DNA from: Desulfitobacterium_A sp035539115
Lineage (GTDB): Bacteria; Bacillota; Desulfitobacteriia; Desulfitobacteriales; Desulfitobacteriaceae
Length of the DNA: 20,662 nt
Assembly (NCBI RefSeq): GCF_035539115.1
Contig: NZ_DATLJA010000053.1
Span: forward strand, 1 to 20,662
Direction of reading: 5' to 3'
The translations under genes were made by a program, and so were the position numbers. The notes below the pieces were generated by a model. That model was not told where the DNA came from and did no database searches. It saw only the letters and a program-made list of their open reading frames with translations. Of the stretch, positions 7,232-13,895 are shown one piece after another (within the stretch, counting starts at the first letter, position 1; each line of letters starts with the position of its first letter).

Positions 7232-7260
7232 TTGACAGGATCGCGATTTTTGTGTATACT
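7232..7260 (+). promoter_or_regulatory. Promoter of the tRNA operon
   Basis: TTGACA (7232-7237), 17 bases, TATACT (7255-7260), about 40 bases before the first tRNA. Close to sigma-A consensus, as usual for stable RNA genes. Confidence 0.88.
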
Positions 7261-7262
7261 AA

Positions 7263-7299
7263 AATTCGTCAGTTGAGCCGGGAATTCGTCAGCTGGGCC

Positions 7300-7302
<3 letters not shown>
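7263..7302 (+). repeat. 20-bp tandem repeat abutting the first tRNA
   Basis: Two consecutive 20-base units (7263-7282 and 7283-7302), each starting AATTCGTCAG and ending GCCGGG, differ at two positions. The end of the second unit supplies the first GGG of the following tRNA, and the tRNA D-arm (AATAGCTCAGCTGGGAGAG) partly resembles the unit. Confidence 0.8.
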
Positions 7303-7357
<55 letters not shown>

Positions 7358-7391
7358 CGAAGATAGGGGTTAAGGTTCGAACATCGAATAC

Positions 7392-7468
7392 GGCCCCGTG
7401 GTGTAGTGGTTTAACATGCCTGCCTGTCACGCAGGAGATCGTCGGTTCAAATCCGATCGGGGTCGCCA
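7392..7468 (+). tRNA. tRNA-Asp(GTC)
   Basis: 77 bases including encoded CCA. Acceptor GGCCCCG pairs with CGGGGTC; the anticodon loop CTGTCAC within CCTGC/GCAGG gives GTC; the T-loop is TTCAAAT. Complete cloverleaf. Confidence 0.96.
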
Positions 7469-7473
7469 TATTT

Positions 7474-7549
<76 letters not shown>

Positions 7550-7555
7550 TAACAT

Positions 7556-7630
7556 GCGGGTGTAACTCAGTGGTAGAGTGTCACCTTGCCAAGGTGAAAG
7601 TCGCGAGTTCGAATCTCGTCACCCGCTCCA
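7556..7630 (+). tRNA. tRNA-Gly(GCC)
   Basis: 75 bases including CCA. Acceptor GCGGGTG pairs with CACCCGC; anticodon stem TCACC/GGTGA with loop TTGCCAA gives GCC. Confidence 0.96.
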
Positions 7631-7637
7631 TTCTATT

Positions 7638-7711
<74 letters not shown>

Positions 7712-7725
7712 ATTTTATCAATTTT

Positions 7726-7814
7726 GCCGATGTGGCGGAACTGGCAGACGCACGGGACTTAAAATCCCGCGGGCCCTAAAGCCCGTACCGGTTCGATTCC
7801 GGTCATCGGCACCA
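7726..7814 (+). tRNA. tRNA-Leu(TAA)
   Basis: 89 bases including CCA. It has the long variable arm expected of leucine tRNAs (CGGGC...GCCCG), acceptor GCCGATG with CATCGGC, and anticodon loop CTTAAAA giving TAA. Confidence 0.96.
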
Positions 7815-7819
7815 CATAT

Positions 7820-7896
7820 GGGTTTGTAGCTCAGCTGGTTAGAGTACCGCGTTGACATCGCGGGGGTCGGAGGTTCGAGTCCTCTCAAACCCACCA
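7820..7896 (+). tRNA. tRNA-Val(GAC)
   Basis: 77 bases including CCA. Acceptor GGGTTTG pairs with CAAACCC; anticodon stem CCGCG/CGCGG with loop TTGACAT gives GAC. Last tRNA of the operon. Confidence 0.96.
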
Positions 7897-7912
7897 TATA
7901 GGAAAACTAAGA

Positions 7913-7954
7913 AAACTTTGAAGCCCCTGATAAAAGTGGATTCAAGGTTTTTTT
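7913..7954 (+). terminator. First terminator after the tRNA operon
   Basis: A 10-bp stem (AAACTTTGAA with TTCAAGGTTT, one T-G pair) over an 18-base loop is followed by a run of T. The arm GATTCAAGGTTTTTT recurs in the terminator near 13700. Confidence 0.7.
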
Positions 7955-7958
7955 CATT

Positions 7959-7994
7959 ACAACCCATTGAATTTGATTCAATGGGTTGTTTTTC
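7959..7994 (+). terminator. Second hairpin: terminator or Agr leader attenuator
   Basis: Perfect 14-bp arms at 7959-7972 and 7976-7989 with a 3-base loop (TTG), then TTTTC. It ends only about 7 bases before the ribosome binding site of the short frame at 8010, leaving no room for a promoter in between. Confidence 0.8.
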
Positions 7995-8009
7995 ACGAGG
8001 AGGATTTTT

Positions 8010-8045
8010 ATGGGTTATGTAGAAATAGCTAGGTATATCAATTAG
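8010..8045 (+). CDS. 11-codon leader reading frame before the Agr locus
   Basis: ATG 8010 with GAGGAGGA at 7997-8004 encodes MGYVEIARYIN and stops at TAG (8043-8045). Its stop overlaps the next ribosome binding site (GAGGAGGTC, 8045-8052), an arrangement that couples translation. It is in the same frame as the following gene. It may be a leader peptide, or the original 5' end of that gene cut off by an amber codon. Confidence 0.45.
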   Translation: MGYVEIARYIN

Positions 8046-8060
8046 AGGAGGTCGAATTCT

Positions 8061-8513
8061 ATCAATATTCCATTCATCGATTTGCTTTTGCAAGGAATAC
8101 CGGAACAAATTGCTGTAGTCGCCCTGGCTTTTATTATCGCTCGAATTCCTTTTCAATGGAAGAGAGTCATTCCCATAGGGATTTTTTTAGCCCTGGTGGC
8201 TTATATTGTAAGGCTATTACCTGTTCCTTTTGGAATACATACCATTGTTCTCGTGATTCTGCTTTTTATTCTGTTAACTATAATGGGTAGAGGAGATGTG
8301 AGTCAGGCCATAATTGCAACCCTGATAAGCTTCTTAGCATTAGTGCTTTTTGAGATTGGAAGTATATCCGCATTCATGGCTATTTTTAAGGTTTCTCAAG
8401 AGACCATCTTTGATAGCCAACTCTTAAGGATCGTAATTGGGGAAACACATGTTATCCTCCTCTTTGTTTTCGCTTATCTACTTAATCGCGGGAAAAGAAG
8501 GCTGAAAACGTGA
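8061..8513 (+). CDS. Polytopic membrane protein of the Agr-type locus
   Basis: Unknown family. The first standard in-frame starts (TTG 8082, 8088) are 29 or more bases from the strong GAGGAGGTC site (8045-8052), but an in-frame ATC at 8061 (or ATT at 8067) is correctly spaced and would add INIPFID before LLLQGIPEQ; I therefore mark 8061, giving 150 residues. The frame is closed upstream by TAG 8043. Four to five hydrophobic helices run through the protein, ending LLFVFAYLLNRGKRR. Its stop overlaps the agrB start (GTGA), so the two are translated together. The multi-helix layout recalls the sensor half of AgrC-type kinases, but no kinase part follows. Alternative: a helper of peptide export or processing. 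Confidence 0.7.
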   Translation: MNIPFIDLLLQGIPEQIAVVALAFIIARIPFQWKRVIPIGIFLALVAYIVRLLPVPFGIHTIVLVILLFILLTIMGRGDVSQAIIATLISFLALVLFEIGSISAFMAIFKVSQETIFDSQLLRIVIGETHVILLFVFAYLLNRGKRRLKT

Positions 8514-9094
8514 TTACCCTTTCAGAGCTTAGCGATGATTTCGCTAACTTAATCACCAAGGAGTTAGAATATACCGAGGAAAAAAAGGAAGTCATTGCCT
8601 ACGCTATTGAAACAGCACTCCTTTCTATATTTGGAACTCTGCTCTTAATCATTTTTGGACTGCTTGTTAATGCACTAAAACCTGCTCTGATAGCGGCTCT
8701 TTCCGGTGTTTTACTCCGAAGAGTATCGGGTGGGGCCCATTTTAATACGCCATTAAAATGTTTAGTTTCAGGTGCCTTAGTTTATAGTTCAATCGGGCTT
8801 TTGGCTAAAACACTTGTGGAAAATTACTTTTTTAATGATTACGCGCTTCTACTCCTTTGGCTCTTTTCTTTAATAGTTGTCTTTCTCTTAGCTCCCGTTG
8901 AAAGCGAAAATAAGCCGATCAACTCCGTACGATTGAAGTCTAGCCTTAAAGTTATATCTATTATTTTCGTGTTTGTTTCTTCCTTTATTAGCTTCATCTC
9001 AGGTAGTCTCCTGATAGAAGTTAGTATGTGTTCTGGAGTGTTTTGTCAATCACTAACTCTGCTTCCCATTTTTAATAGGAGAGGGGGTGACTAG
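8510..9094 (+). CDS. agrB: AgrB-like peptide-processing membrane protease
   Basis: 194 residues from GTG 8510, overlapping the previous stop by four bases. The core RRVSGGAHFNTPLKC contains the AgrB catalytic pair: His77 in GGAH and Cys84, the same numbers and spacing as in Staphylococcus aureus AgrB. Hydrophobic helices flank it on both sides. AgrB enzymes sit in the membrane, cut the C-terminal tail of AgrD and hold it as a thioester so that a thiolactone ring can form. An AgrD-like gene starts one base after the stop, confirming the call. Confidence 0.93.
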   Translation: MITLSELSDDFANLITKELEYTEEKKEVIAYAIETALLSIFGTLLLIIFGLLVNALKPALIAALSGVLLRRVSGGAHFNTPLKCLVSGALVYSSIGLLAKTLVENYFFNDYALLLLWLFSLIVVFLLAPVESENKPINSVRLKSSLKVISIIFVFVSSFISFISGSLLIEVSMCSGVFCQSLTLLPIFNRRGGD

Positions 9095-9095
9095 T

Positions 9096-9218
9096 GTGAA
9101 AAAGACTATTTTTGCAGCCATTGCCTCAATGCTATTCGTTCTAGCGAGTGCAACCTCTGTCTTTGCTTGTGGATTTTGGTTTTATCAGCCCAAGACACCC
9201 AAAGCCTTACTAAAGTAA
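9096..9218 (+). CDS. agrD: AgrD-like cyclic lactone autoinducer precursor
   Basis: 40 residues from GTG 9096, just after GAGGGGGTGA (9081-9090). The N-terminal half (KKTIFAAIASMLFVLASAT) is an amphipathic, membrane-associating leader. Cys25 begins CGFWF, the likely thiolactone ring (Cys plus four residues, hydrophobic last residue as in AgrD), and the tail YQPKTPKALLK carries the conserved P-K-x-L that AgrB recognises. In S. aureus AgrD five residues also separate the ring end from that proline. The A-C-x-x-x-x-Y-Q-P pattern is typical of the clostridial cyclic lactone autoinducer peptides. Ring boundaries and exported tail are inferred. Confidence 0.88.
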   Translation: MKKTIFAAIASMLFVLASATSVFACGFWFYQPKTPKALLK

Positions 9219-9228
9219 TTCAGAAGAG

Positions 9229-9272
9229 CGATTTAGAAGCTGGGTTATTAACCTAGCTTCTAAATCGTTTAA
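9229..9272 (+). terminator. 18-bp hairpin between agrD and the kinase gene
   Basis: Arms 9229-9246 and 9250-9267 pair over 18 bp with one G-T and a 3-base loop. Only TTT follows, so it may be a partial terminator or an RNA-stabilising stem that lowers kinase expression relative to agrBD. Confidence 0.7.
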
Positions 9273-9338
9273 GATAATTGAAGATATTCATCGTAGAATA
9301 TGAAATTTGTCATACTAACAAAGCAAGAGGAGGAGGAA

Positions 9339-11132
9339 ATGAACAAAGTTCTTCCTAACCAATCGATCATTCAAACTACTCTTCTTAAATTTACATTGAG
9401 TATTTTTGCCTTTATCCTGATATTCATCTTTATATTTCAACAGAACTTCTGGGATAAGGAAGAGCTTCGACTCAAATATCAATTGCTTACCACTGCACAG
9501 GAGGTAAGATCTGAAATTCAGTCGCAAAGCAACTTAATTCAAAAGATAGAAGGAATCGAGGTAAATGATCAAGTATCAACAGTGCAAAAGAAACAAGAGA
9601 TAAAAGAACTTATCGAGCCTCTTCTTAGCAAGCACCCAAATAACAGCAATTCAATCGCGTTTTATGATATTCAACTCGGTTTAGTGTCGAACTTTAATGA
9701 TAAGGAGCTCGATCTTCCTGTGTCTTCAATTCTTTCCACACTTGAAAAGGATAATCAGATCCGAGAGATTGATCTGGTTAGCTTGAATATTATTAGTTTG
9801 CCCCTATATCAAGAAGGTAGTTTAAGGGGTTATATCTGGACCTACGCTACAGATTTTAAACTTTCTTTGGAATCATTCTTTAAGATCACCTTTTTCACAA
9901 TCCTCGCCTTAAGCTTTTCAGCCTTAATGATGTTACTCATTCGCAAACACTTGAAGCGAATAGAGAGATATCTAGATCATTTCAGCCAGGCGATCGTTGA
10001 TCATAAAAGTGGGTATGATTGCGATATAGATAAACTTCCGGAATTGAAACCAGTCTTAAATAAAATAATCGTTTATACCGAAGAACTAGAACGTATCAAC
10101 ATAGAATTGGAAACATCAAAACAAAAGATCGTTCATATTATGCAAGGAATTTCGGATGGCTTCTTGTCTTTGGACAAGAACTGGGTACTTACTTTCATTA
10201 ATCCTGTTATGGCGAAGGTTATTAATCAATCTGAGAAGGAATTACTAGGAAGAACTATCTTTGAAATATCTCCTCAGTTTAAAGAATCAATCAGTTATCA
10301 GAAAATGCAGCAAGCAATATCTGAAAGTATAGCCATGCATTGGGAACACGTAATGGAAACTTTGCAGGATAAAGTCTCCGTGAATACATATGAATGTCAC
10401 GCTTATCCATTCAGTGAGGGGTTATCTATTTTCGTTAGAGATGTAACTGAGTTGAGAAAACAGCAAAAGGAGTTTTCGAGACTTGAAAGACTTAATCTTT
10501 TAGGTCAATTGGCTGCGGGAATTAGCCATGAAATAAGGAACCCATTGACCACGGTTAAGGGCCTTTTGCAATTTCTTGGAATAAAACCTAAATACACAGA
10601 AGAGAAAGATCATTTTGACTTGATGATTTCGGAAATAGACCGGGCCAATTCCATTATTACGGATTTTTTATCCCTTACCAAGACCAATTTAGATTCAACT
10701 CAATCCCATAATATTAATGATATCATCCATAGGGTTTACCCGATGTTGCAAGCGGATGCGGTTAACAATAACAAAGAAGTCATCTTAGCGTTAAATCCGC
10801 TTCCTGTTTTATTGCTCAATGAAAATGAAATAAGACAGCTCCTTCTGAATCTAGTGCGTAATGGACTAGAGGTTACCCCGGAGCAAGGAGCGGTTACTAT
10901 TGAGACCTATGAACAGGAGGGAAAGGTCTTCCTGGCAATCATAGACCAAGGCTGTGGTATTCCTGAAGAAATTCAAGGAAAAATAGGCACTCCATTTTTT
11001 ACGACGAAAGATACAGGCACTGGGCTAGGAGTTGCGATTTGCATGGGCATTGTTCAAAGGCATAATGCAGATTTAAAGTTTGAGTCAGGAAAATCAGGAA
11101 CAACGTTCCAGGTCATTTTTAACATAGGGTAG
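9339..11132 (+). CDS. PAS-domain sensor histidine kinase of the Agr-type locus
   Basis: ATG 9339 follows AGAGGAGGAGG (9326-9336) and gives 597 residues; an upstream ATG at 9300 has no such site. Order: membrane helix (about 14-34), extracytoplasmic domain of roughly 145 residues, second helix (about 180-202), linker, PAS domain (about 265-370, from IMQGISDGFLSLDKNW to FVRDVTELRKQ), HisKA with phospho-acceptor His397 in GISHEIRNPLTTVKG, then the ATP-binding domain with N-box NEIRQLLLNLVRNGLEV, G1 DQGCGIP and G2 GTGLGVAI. The H-box matches sporulation/NtrB-type kinases, not the HPK10 class to which AgrC belongs. No response regulator adjoins it, so it is an orphan; Spo0A is a possible target (inference). 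Confidence 0.93.
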   Translation: MNKVLPNQSIIQTTLLKFTLSIFAFILIFIFIFQQNFWDKEELRLKYQLLTTAQEVRSEIQSQSNLIQKIEGIEVNDQVSTVQKKQEIKELIEPLLSKHPNNSNSIAFYDIQLGLVSNFNDKELDLPVSSILSTLEKDNQIREIDLVSLNIISLPLYQEGSLRGYIWTYATDFKLSLESFFKITFFTILALSFSALMMLLIRKHLKRIERYLDHFSQAIVDHKSGYDCDIDKLPELKPVLNKIIVYTEELERINIELETSKQKIVHIMQGISDGFLSLDKNWVLTFINPVMAKVINQSEKELLGRTIFEISPQFKESISYQKMQQAISESIAMHWEHVMETLQDKVSVNTYECHAYPFSEGLSIFVRDVTELRKQQKEFSRLERLNLLGQLAAGISHEIRNPLTTVKGLLQFLGIKPKYTEEKDHFDLMISEIDRANSIITDFLSLTKTNLDSTQSHNINDIIHRVYPMLQADAVNNNKEVILALNPLPVLLLNENEIRQLLLNLVRNGLEVTPEQGAVTIETYEQEGKVFLAIIDQGCGIPEEIQGKIGTPFFTTKDTGTGLGVAICMGIVQRHNADLKFESGKSGTTFQVIFNIG

Positions 11133-11190
11133 TGGAGATCACCCCAAATAACTTTAGCAGCAGCGTATGAAAGTCTGCGTATTATCTCAT

Positions 11191-11219
11191 TTGTAAAAGA
11201 TGGTAGGCAAGGGTATAAT
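11191..11219 (+). promoter_or_regulatory. Promoter of speA-speE
   Basis: TTGTAA (11191-11196), 17 bases, TATAAT (11214-11219), about 68 bases before the speA ATG. Confidence 0.65.
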
Positions 11220-11286
11220 ATTAGGGTTGAATAACTAGTGGCATAATGTTTACTGACTATGCTTATTATGAAAGGCGGTGGTTTTC

Positions 11287-12741
11287 ATGCATTCACTCGG
11301 GCAAGACAAGGCGCCTATTTATGAAGCATTGCAAAAATATAAATCGATGCGGGTAGTATCCTTTGACGTGCCCGGACATAAACAAGGCAGAGGAAACCCC
11401 GAACTTACGGAATTTCTAGGTGAAAAATGCCTTTCGGTGGATGTCAATTCGATGAAACCGTTAGATAATCTTGTCCATCCCGTCTCCGTAATCAAAGAAG
11501 CTGAGGAATTGGCCGCCGATGCGTTTGGAGCCCATCACGCCTTTTTTATGGTCAACGGAACAACATCAGCTGTTCAAGCGATGATTATGAGCGTTTGCAA
11601 ACAAGGCGAAAAAATCATCATGCCTCGTAATGTCCACAGGAGTGCCATTAATGCCCTAATCATTAGTGGAGCAATTCCTATTTATGTGAATCCGGGTGTC
11701 AATCAAAAGTTGGGGATATCGTTAGGCATGTCTATTGACGAAGTCAAAAGGGCGATCGCTGAAAATCCAGAGGCCAAAGCGATCTTTATTAATAATCCGA
11801 CTTATTATGGGATTTGTTCTGACTTAAGGACCATTACTGAGCTTGCCCATCGTCATAATATGGTTGTCTTGGTGGATGAGGCGCATGGAACCCACTTCTA
11901 CTTTGGCGAGAATATGCCAGTGAGTGCGATGGCGGCAGGAGCTGATATGTCGGCTGTCAGCATGCATAAAACAGGGGGTAGCTTAACCCAGAGTTCGTTT
12001 TTGCTCATAGGGAGCCGTCTTAGCACAGGTCATGTGCGGCAAACGATTAACTTAACACAGACAACCAGTGGCTCCTATTTGCTGCTATCTTCTCTGGACA
12101 TTTCCAGACGCAATCTCGCTTTAGACGGTAAACGTATTTTCGAAAAAGTCTTCTCCCTGGCAGACTATGCGCGGGAAGAAATCAATAAAATCGGGGGCTA
12201 CTACGCTTTTTCCTCAGAACTTATTAATGAAGATTCGGTGTTCGATTTTGACCGTACCAAGCTTTCTATCTATACAAGAGACATAGGGCTGGCGGGGATT
12301 GAGGTTTATGATATTCTCCGTGATGATTACGGAATTCAGATCGAATTTGGAGATATCGGTAATATCTTGGCGATTATATCTGTGGGGGATCGCGCCTTGG
12401 CCTTGGAACGTCTTGTTTCTTCTCTGTCCGAAATAAAAAGACGATATACGAGGGACAAAACGGGAATGCTCGATCATGAGTATATTAATCCAGAGGTGGT
12501 GATAGCACCACAGCAAGCCTTCTATTCTGATCAACATTCCGTTGCCATCAAAGATAGTATAGGGTATGTAAGTGGCGAGTTTGTCATGGCTTACCCGCCA
12601 GGTATACCTATTTTGGCGCCAGGAGAACGGATAACTGCAGAAATCATTGATTATATCACTTATGCCAAGGCCAAGGGCAGTTCCTTGACAGGTACAGAGG
12701 ATATGGCTATTGAAAACATTAGAGTAGTGGAGGAACGATAA
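11287..12741 (+). CDS. speA: Arginine decarboxylase (Orn/Lys/Arg decarboxylase family)
   Basis: 484 residues from ATG 11287, which is well spaced from AAAGGCGGTG (11271-11280); the GTG at 11278 lies inside that site. The N-terminal SFDVPGHKQGRG is the family's P-G-H-x-x-G signature. FMVNGTTSAVQAMI binds the PLP phosphate, VDEAHGTHFYF holds the Asp facing the pyridine nitrogen, and SMHKTGGSLTQSS carries the PLP-binding lysine (Lys228). The C-terminal PPGIPILAPGE fits the family end. This short form matches Bacillus SpeA. Arginine as substrate is inferred from the downstream speE, one base away, and the agmatinase gene; lysine decarboxylase is the alternative. Confidence 0.9.
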   Translation: MHSLGQDKAPIYEALQKYKSMRVVSFDVPGHKQGRGNPELTEFLGEKCLSVDVNSMKPLDNLVHPVSVIKEAEELAADAFGAHHAFFMVNGTTSAVQAMIMSVCKQGEKIIMPRNVHRSAINALIISGAIPIYVNPGVNQKLGISLGMSIDEVKRAIAENPEAKAIFINNPTYYGICSDLRTITELAHRHNMVVLVDEAHGTHFYFGENMPVSAMAAGADMSAVSMHKTGGSLTQSSFLLIGSRLSTGHVRQTINLTQTTSGSYLLLSSLDISRRNLALDGKRIFEKVFSLADYAREEINKIGGYYAFSSELINEDSVFDFDRTKLSIYTRDIGLAGIEVYDILRDDYGIQIEFGDIGNILAIISVGDRALALERLVSSLSEIKRRYTRDKTGMLDHEYINPEVVIAPQQAFYSDQHSVAIKDSIGYVSGEFVMAYPPGIPILAPGERITAEIIDYITYAKAKGSSLTGTEDMAIENIRVVEER

Positions 12742-12742
12742 C

Positions 12743-13597
12743 ATGGAATTATGGTATACAGAACAACACACAGATAATGTTCGTTTTTCCATCAAGGTGG
12801 ATAAGCCCCTATATACAGCACAGAGTGAATTTCAGAGAATTGATGTTTTTAACTCCAAAGAATTCGGCAATTTCTTCACCCTGGATGGCTTAATGATGGT
12901 TACTGAAAAGGATGAATTTATCTATCATGACATGATTGTCCATGTGCCGATGGCAACTAACCCAAAGATTAAGAATGTCTTGGTTATTGGCGCAGGGGAT
13001 GGCGGAACAGTGCGAGAGCTGACGCGCTACGCAACTATTGAAAACATTGACATGGTGGAAATTGATAAAATGGTTGTGGATGTGTGCAAAGAATATTTGC
13101 CTCAGACTGCCTGTAAGTTGGATGAGCCAAGGGTACATCTGTATTTTGAGGACGGACTGAAATTTGTTCGTACCAAAGAAAATACCTATGATCTGATTAT
13201 TGTTGATTCCACCGATCCTTTCGGACCGGGGGAAGGGCTGTTTACCAAAGAGTTTTACGGTAATTGCTATAAGGCTTTGAAGGAGGATGGCATCCTCGTC
13301 AACCAGCATGAGAGCCCCTATTATGATGAGTATGCTAAGTCTATGCAAAGAGCTCATAAGCGGATTAAAGAATTTTTCCCCATTTGCAGGGTTTATCAGG
13401 CTCATATTCCAACCTATCCGTCGGGTCACTGGTTATTTGGTTTTGCCTCGAAAAAGTACGATCCACTGACTGATATCGACGAGCAAGCTTGGAACAATTT
13501 AGGACTGAAAACAAAGTATTATAACACTGAAATTCATAAAGGGAGCTTTGCTCTGCCTAATTATGTTAAGGATCTTTTAGCAAGTGCAGGGGAATAA
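12743..13597 (+). CDS. speE: Spermidine synthase (polyamine aminopropyltransferase)
   Basis: 284 residues beginning MELWYTEQHTDNVRFS, with GGAGG in the end of speA as ribosome binding site, so the two genes form one operon. DVFNSKEFGNFFTLDGLMM, NVLVIGAGDGGTVREL (nucleotide-binding loop for decarboxylated SAM), VEIDKMVVDVCKEYLP and DLIIVDSTDPFGPGEGLF (catalytic Asp region and lid) are the spermidine synthase signatures in the right order. The enzyme moves an aminopropyl group from decarboxylated SAM to putrescine in the cytosol. Length equals the family norm. No SAM decarboxylase gene is in the window. Confidence 0.96.
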   Translation: MELWYTEQHTDNVRFSIKVDKPLYTAQSEFQRIDVFNSKEFGNFFTLDGLMMVTEKDEFIYHDMIVHVPMATNPKIKNVLVIGAGDGGTVRELTRYATIENIDMVEIDKMVVDVCKEYLPQTACKLDEPRVHLYFEDGLKFVRTKENTYDLIIVDSTDPFGPGEGLFTKEFYGNCYKALKEDGILVNQHESPYYDEYAKSMQRAHKRIKEFFPICRVYQAHIPTYPSGHWLFGFASKKYDPLTDIDEQAWNNLGLKTKYYNTEIHKGSFALPNYVKDLLASAGE

Positions 13598-13605
13598 CCT
13601 AAACA

Positions 13606-13652
13606 AAGGGACGGTTCTTCTGCTTCCAAAGGAAGCAGAAGAACCGTCCCTT
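13606..13652. repeat. 22-bp perfect hairpin, REP-like
   Basis: Arms 13606-13627 and 13631-13652 are perfectly complementary with an AAA loop; the arm begins AAGGGACGGTTCTTCTGC. No T-tract follows, and a normal terminator comes just after, so it is not needed for termination. Palindromes with the GGGACGGTTCT core are a common dispersed type in Firmicute genomes, often linked to REP-type (IS200-like) transposases; this link is from general knowledge. Confidence 0.7.
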
Positions 13653-13665
13653 AAATCAAGATTTT

Positions 13666-13713
13666 AAAAACCTTGAAGGCCTTGAATTTAGAGGATTCAA
13701 GGTTTTTTCTTTT
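13666..13713 (+). terminator. Terminator after speE
   Basis: A perfect 12-bp stem (AAAAACCTTGAA with TTCAAGGTTTTT) over an 18-base loop, followed by TCTTTTT. Confidence 0.85.
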
Positions 13714-13895
13714 TACAATGGGGAGTTAGACAACTTCTAAGTATTTTCATGCTGGTGTATAAGTCGAATTCATCCTGGAAATAGTAGGAAATGGCGGAGG
13801 GCTCTTGGAGATCTGCTTTGGAACTGGTGAGAAAAAACGATATTATCCGAGCCAGAGAAAAATAATCAGGTTAAAAAGGTGCTTGTACCGAAATT

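Noticed and set aside
12214..12795. 193-codon antisense frame over speA
   Set aside because: Shadow of speA, with no ribosome binding site and unlikely composition.
12890..13429. 179-codon antisense frame over speE
   Set aside because: Shadow of a clear spermidine synthase gene.
13791..13865. 24-codon frame MAEGSWRSALELVRKN... before ytxC
   Set aside because: Plausible composition but only a weak ribosome binding site and no known family; too little to call a gene.
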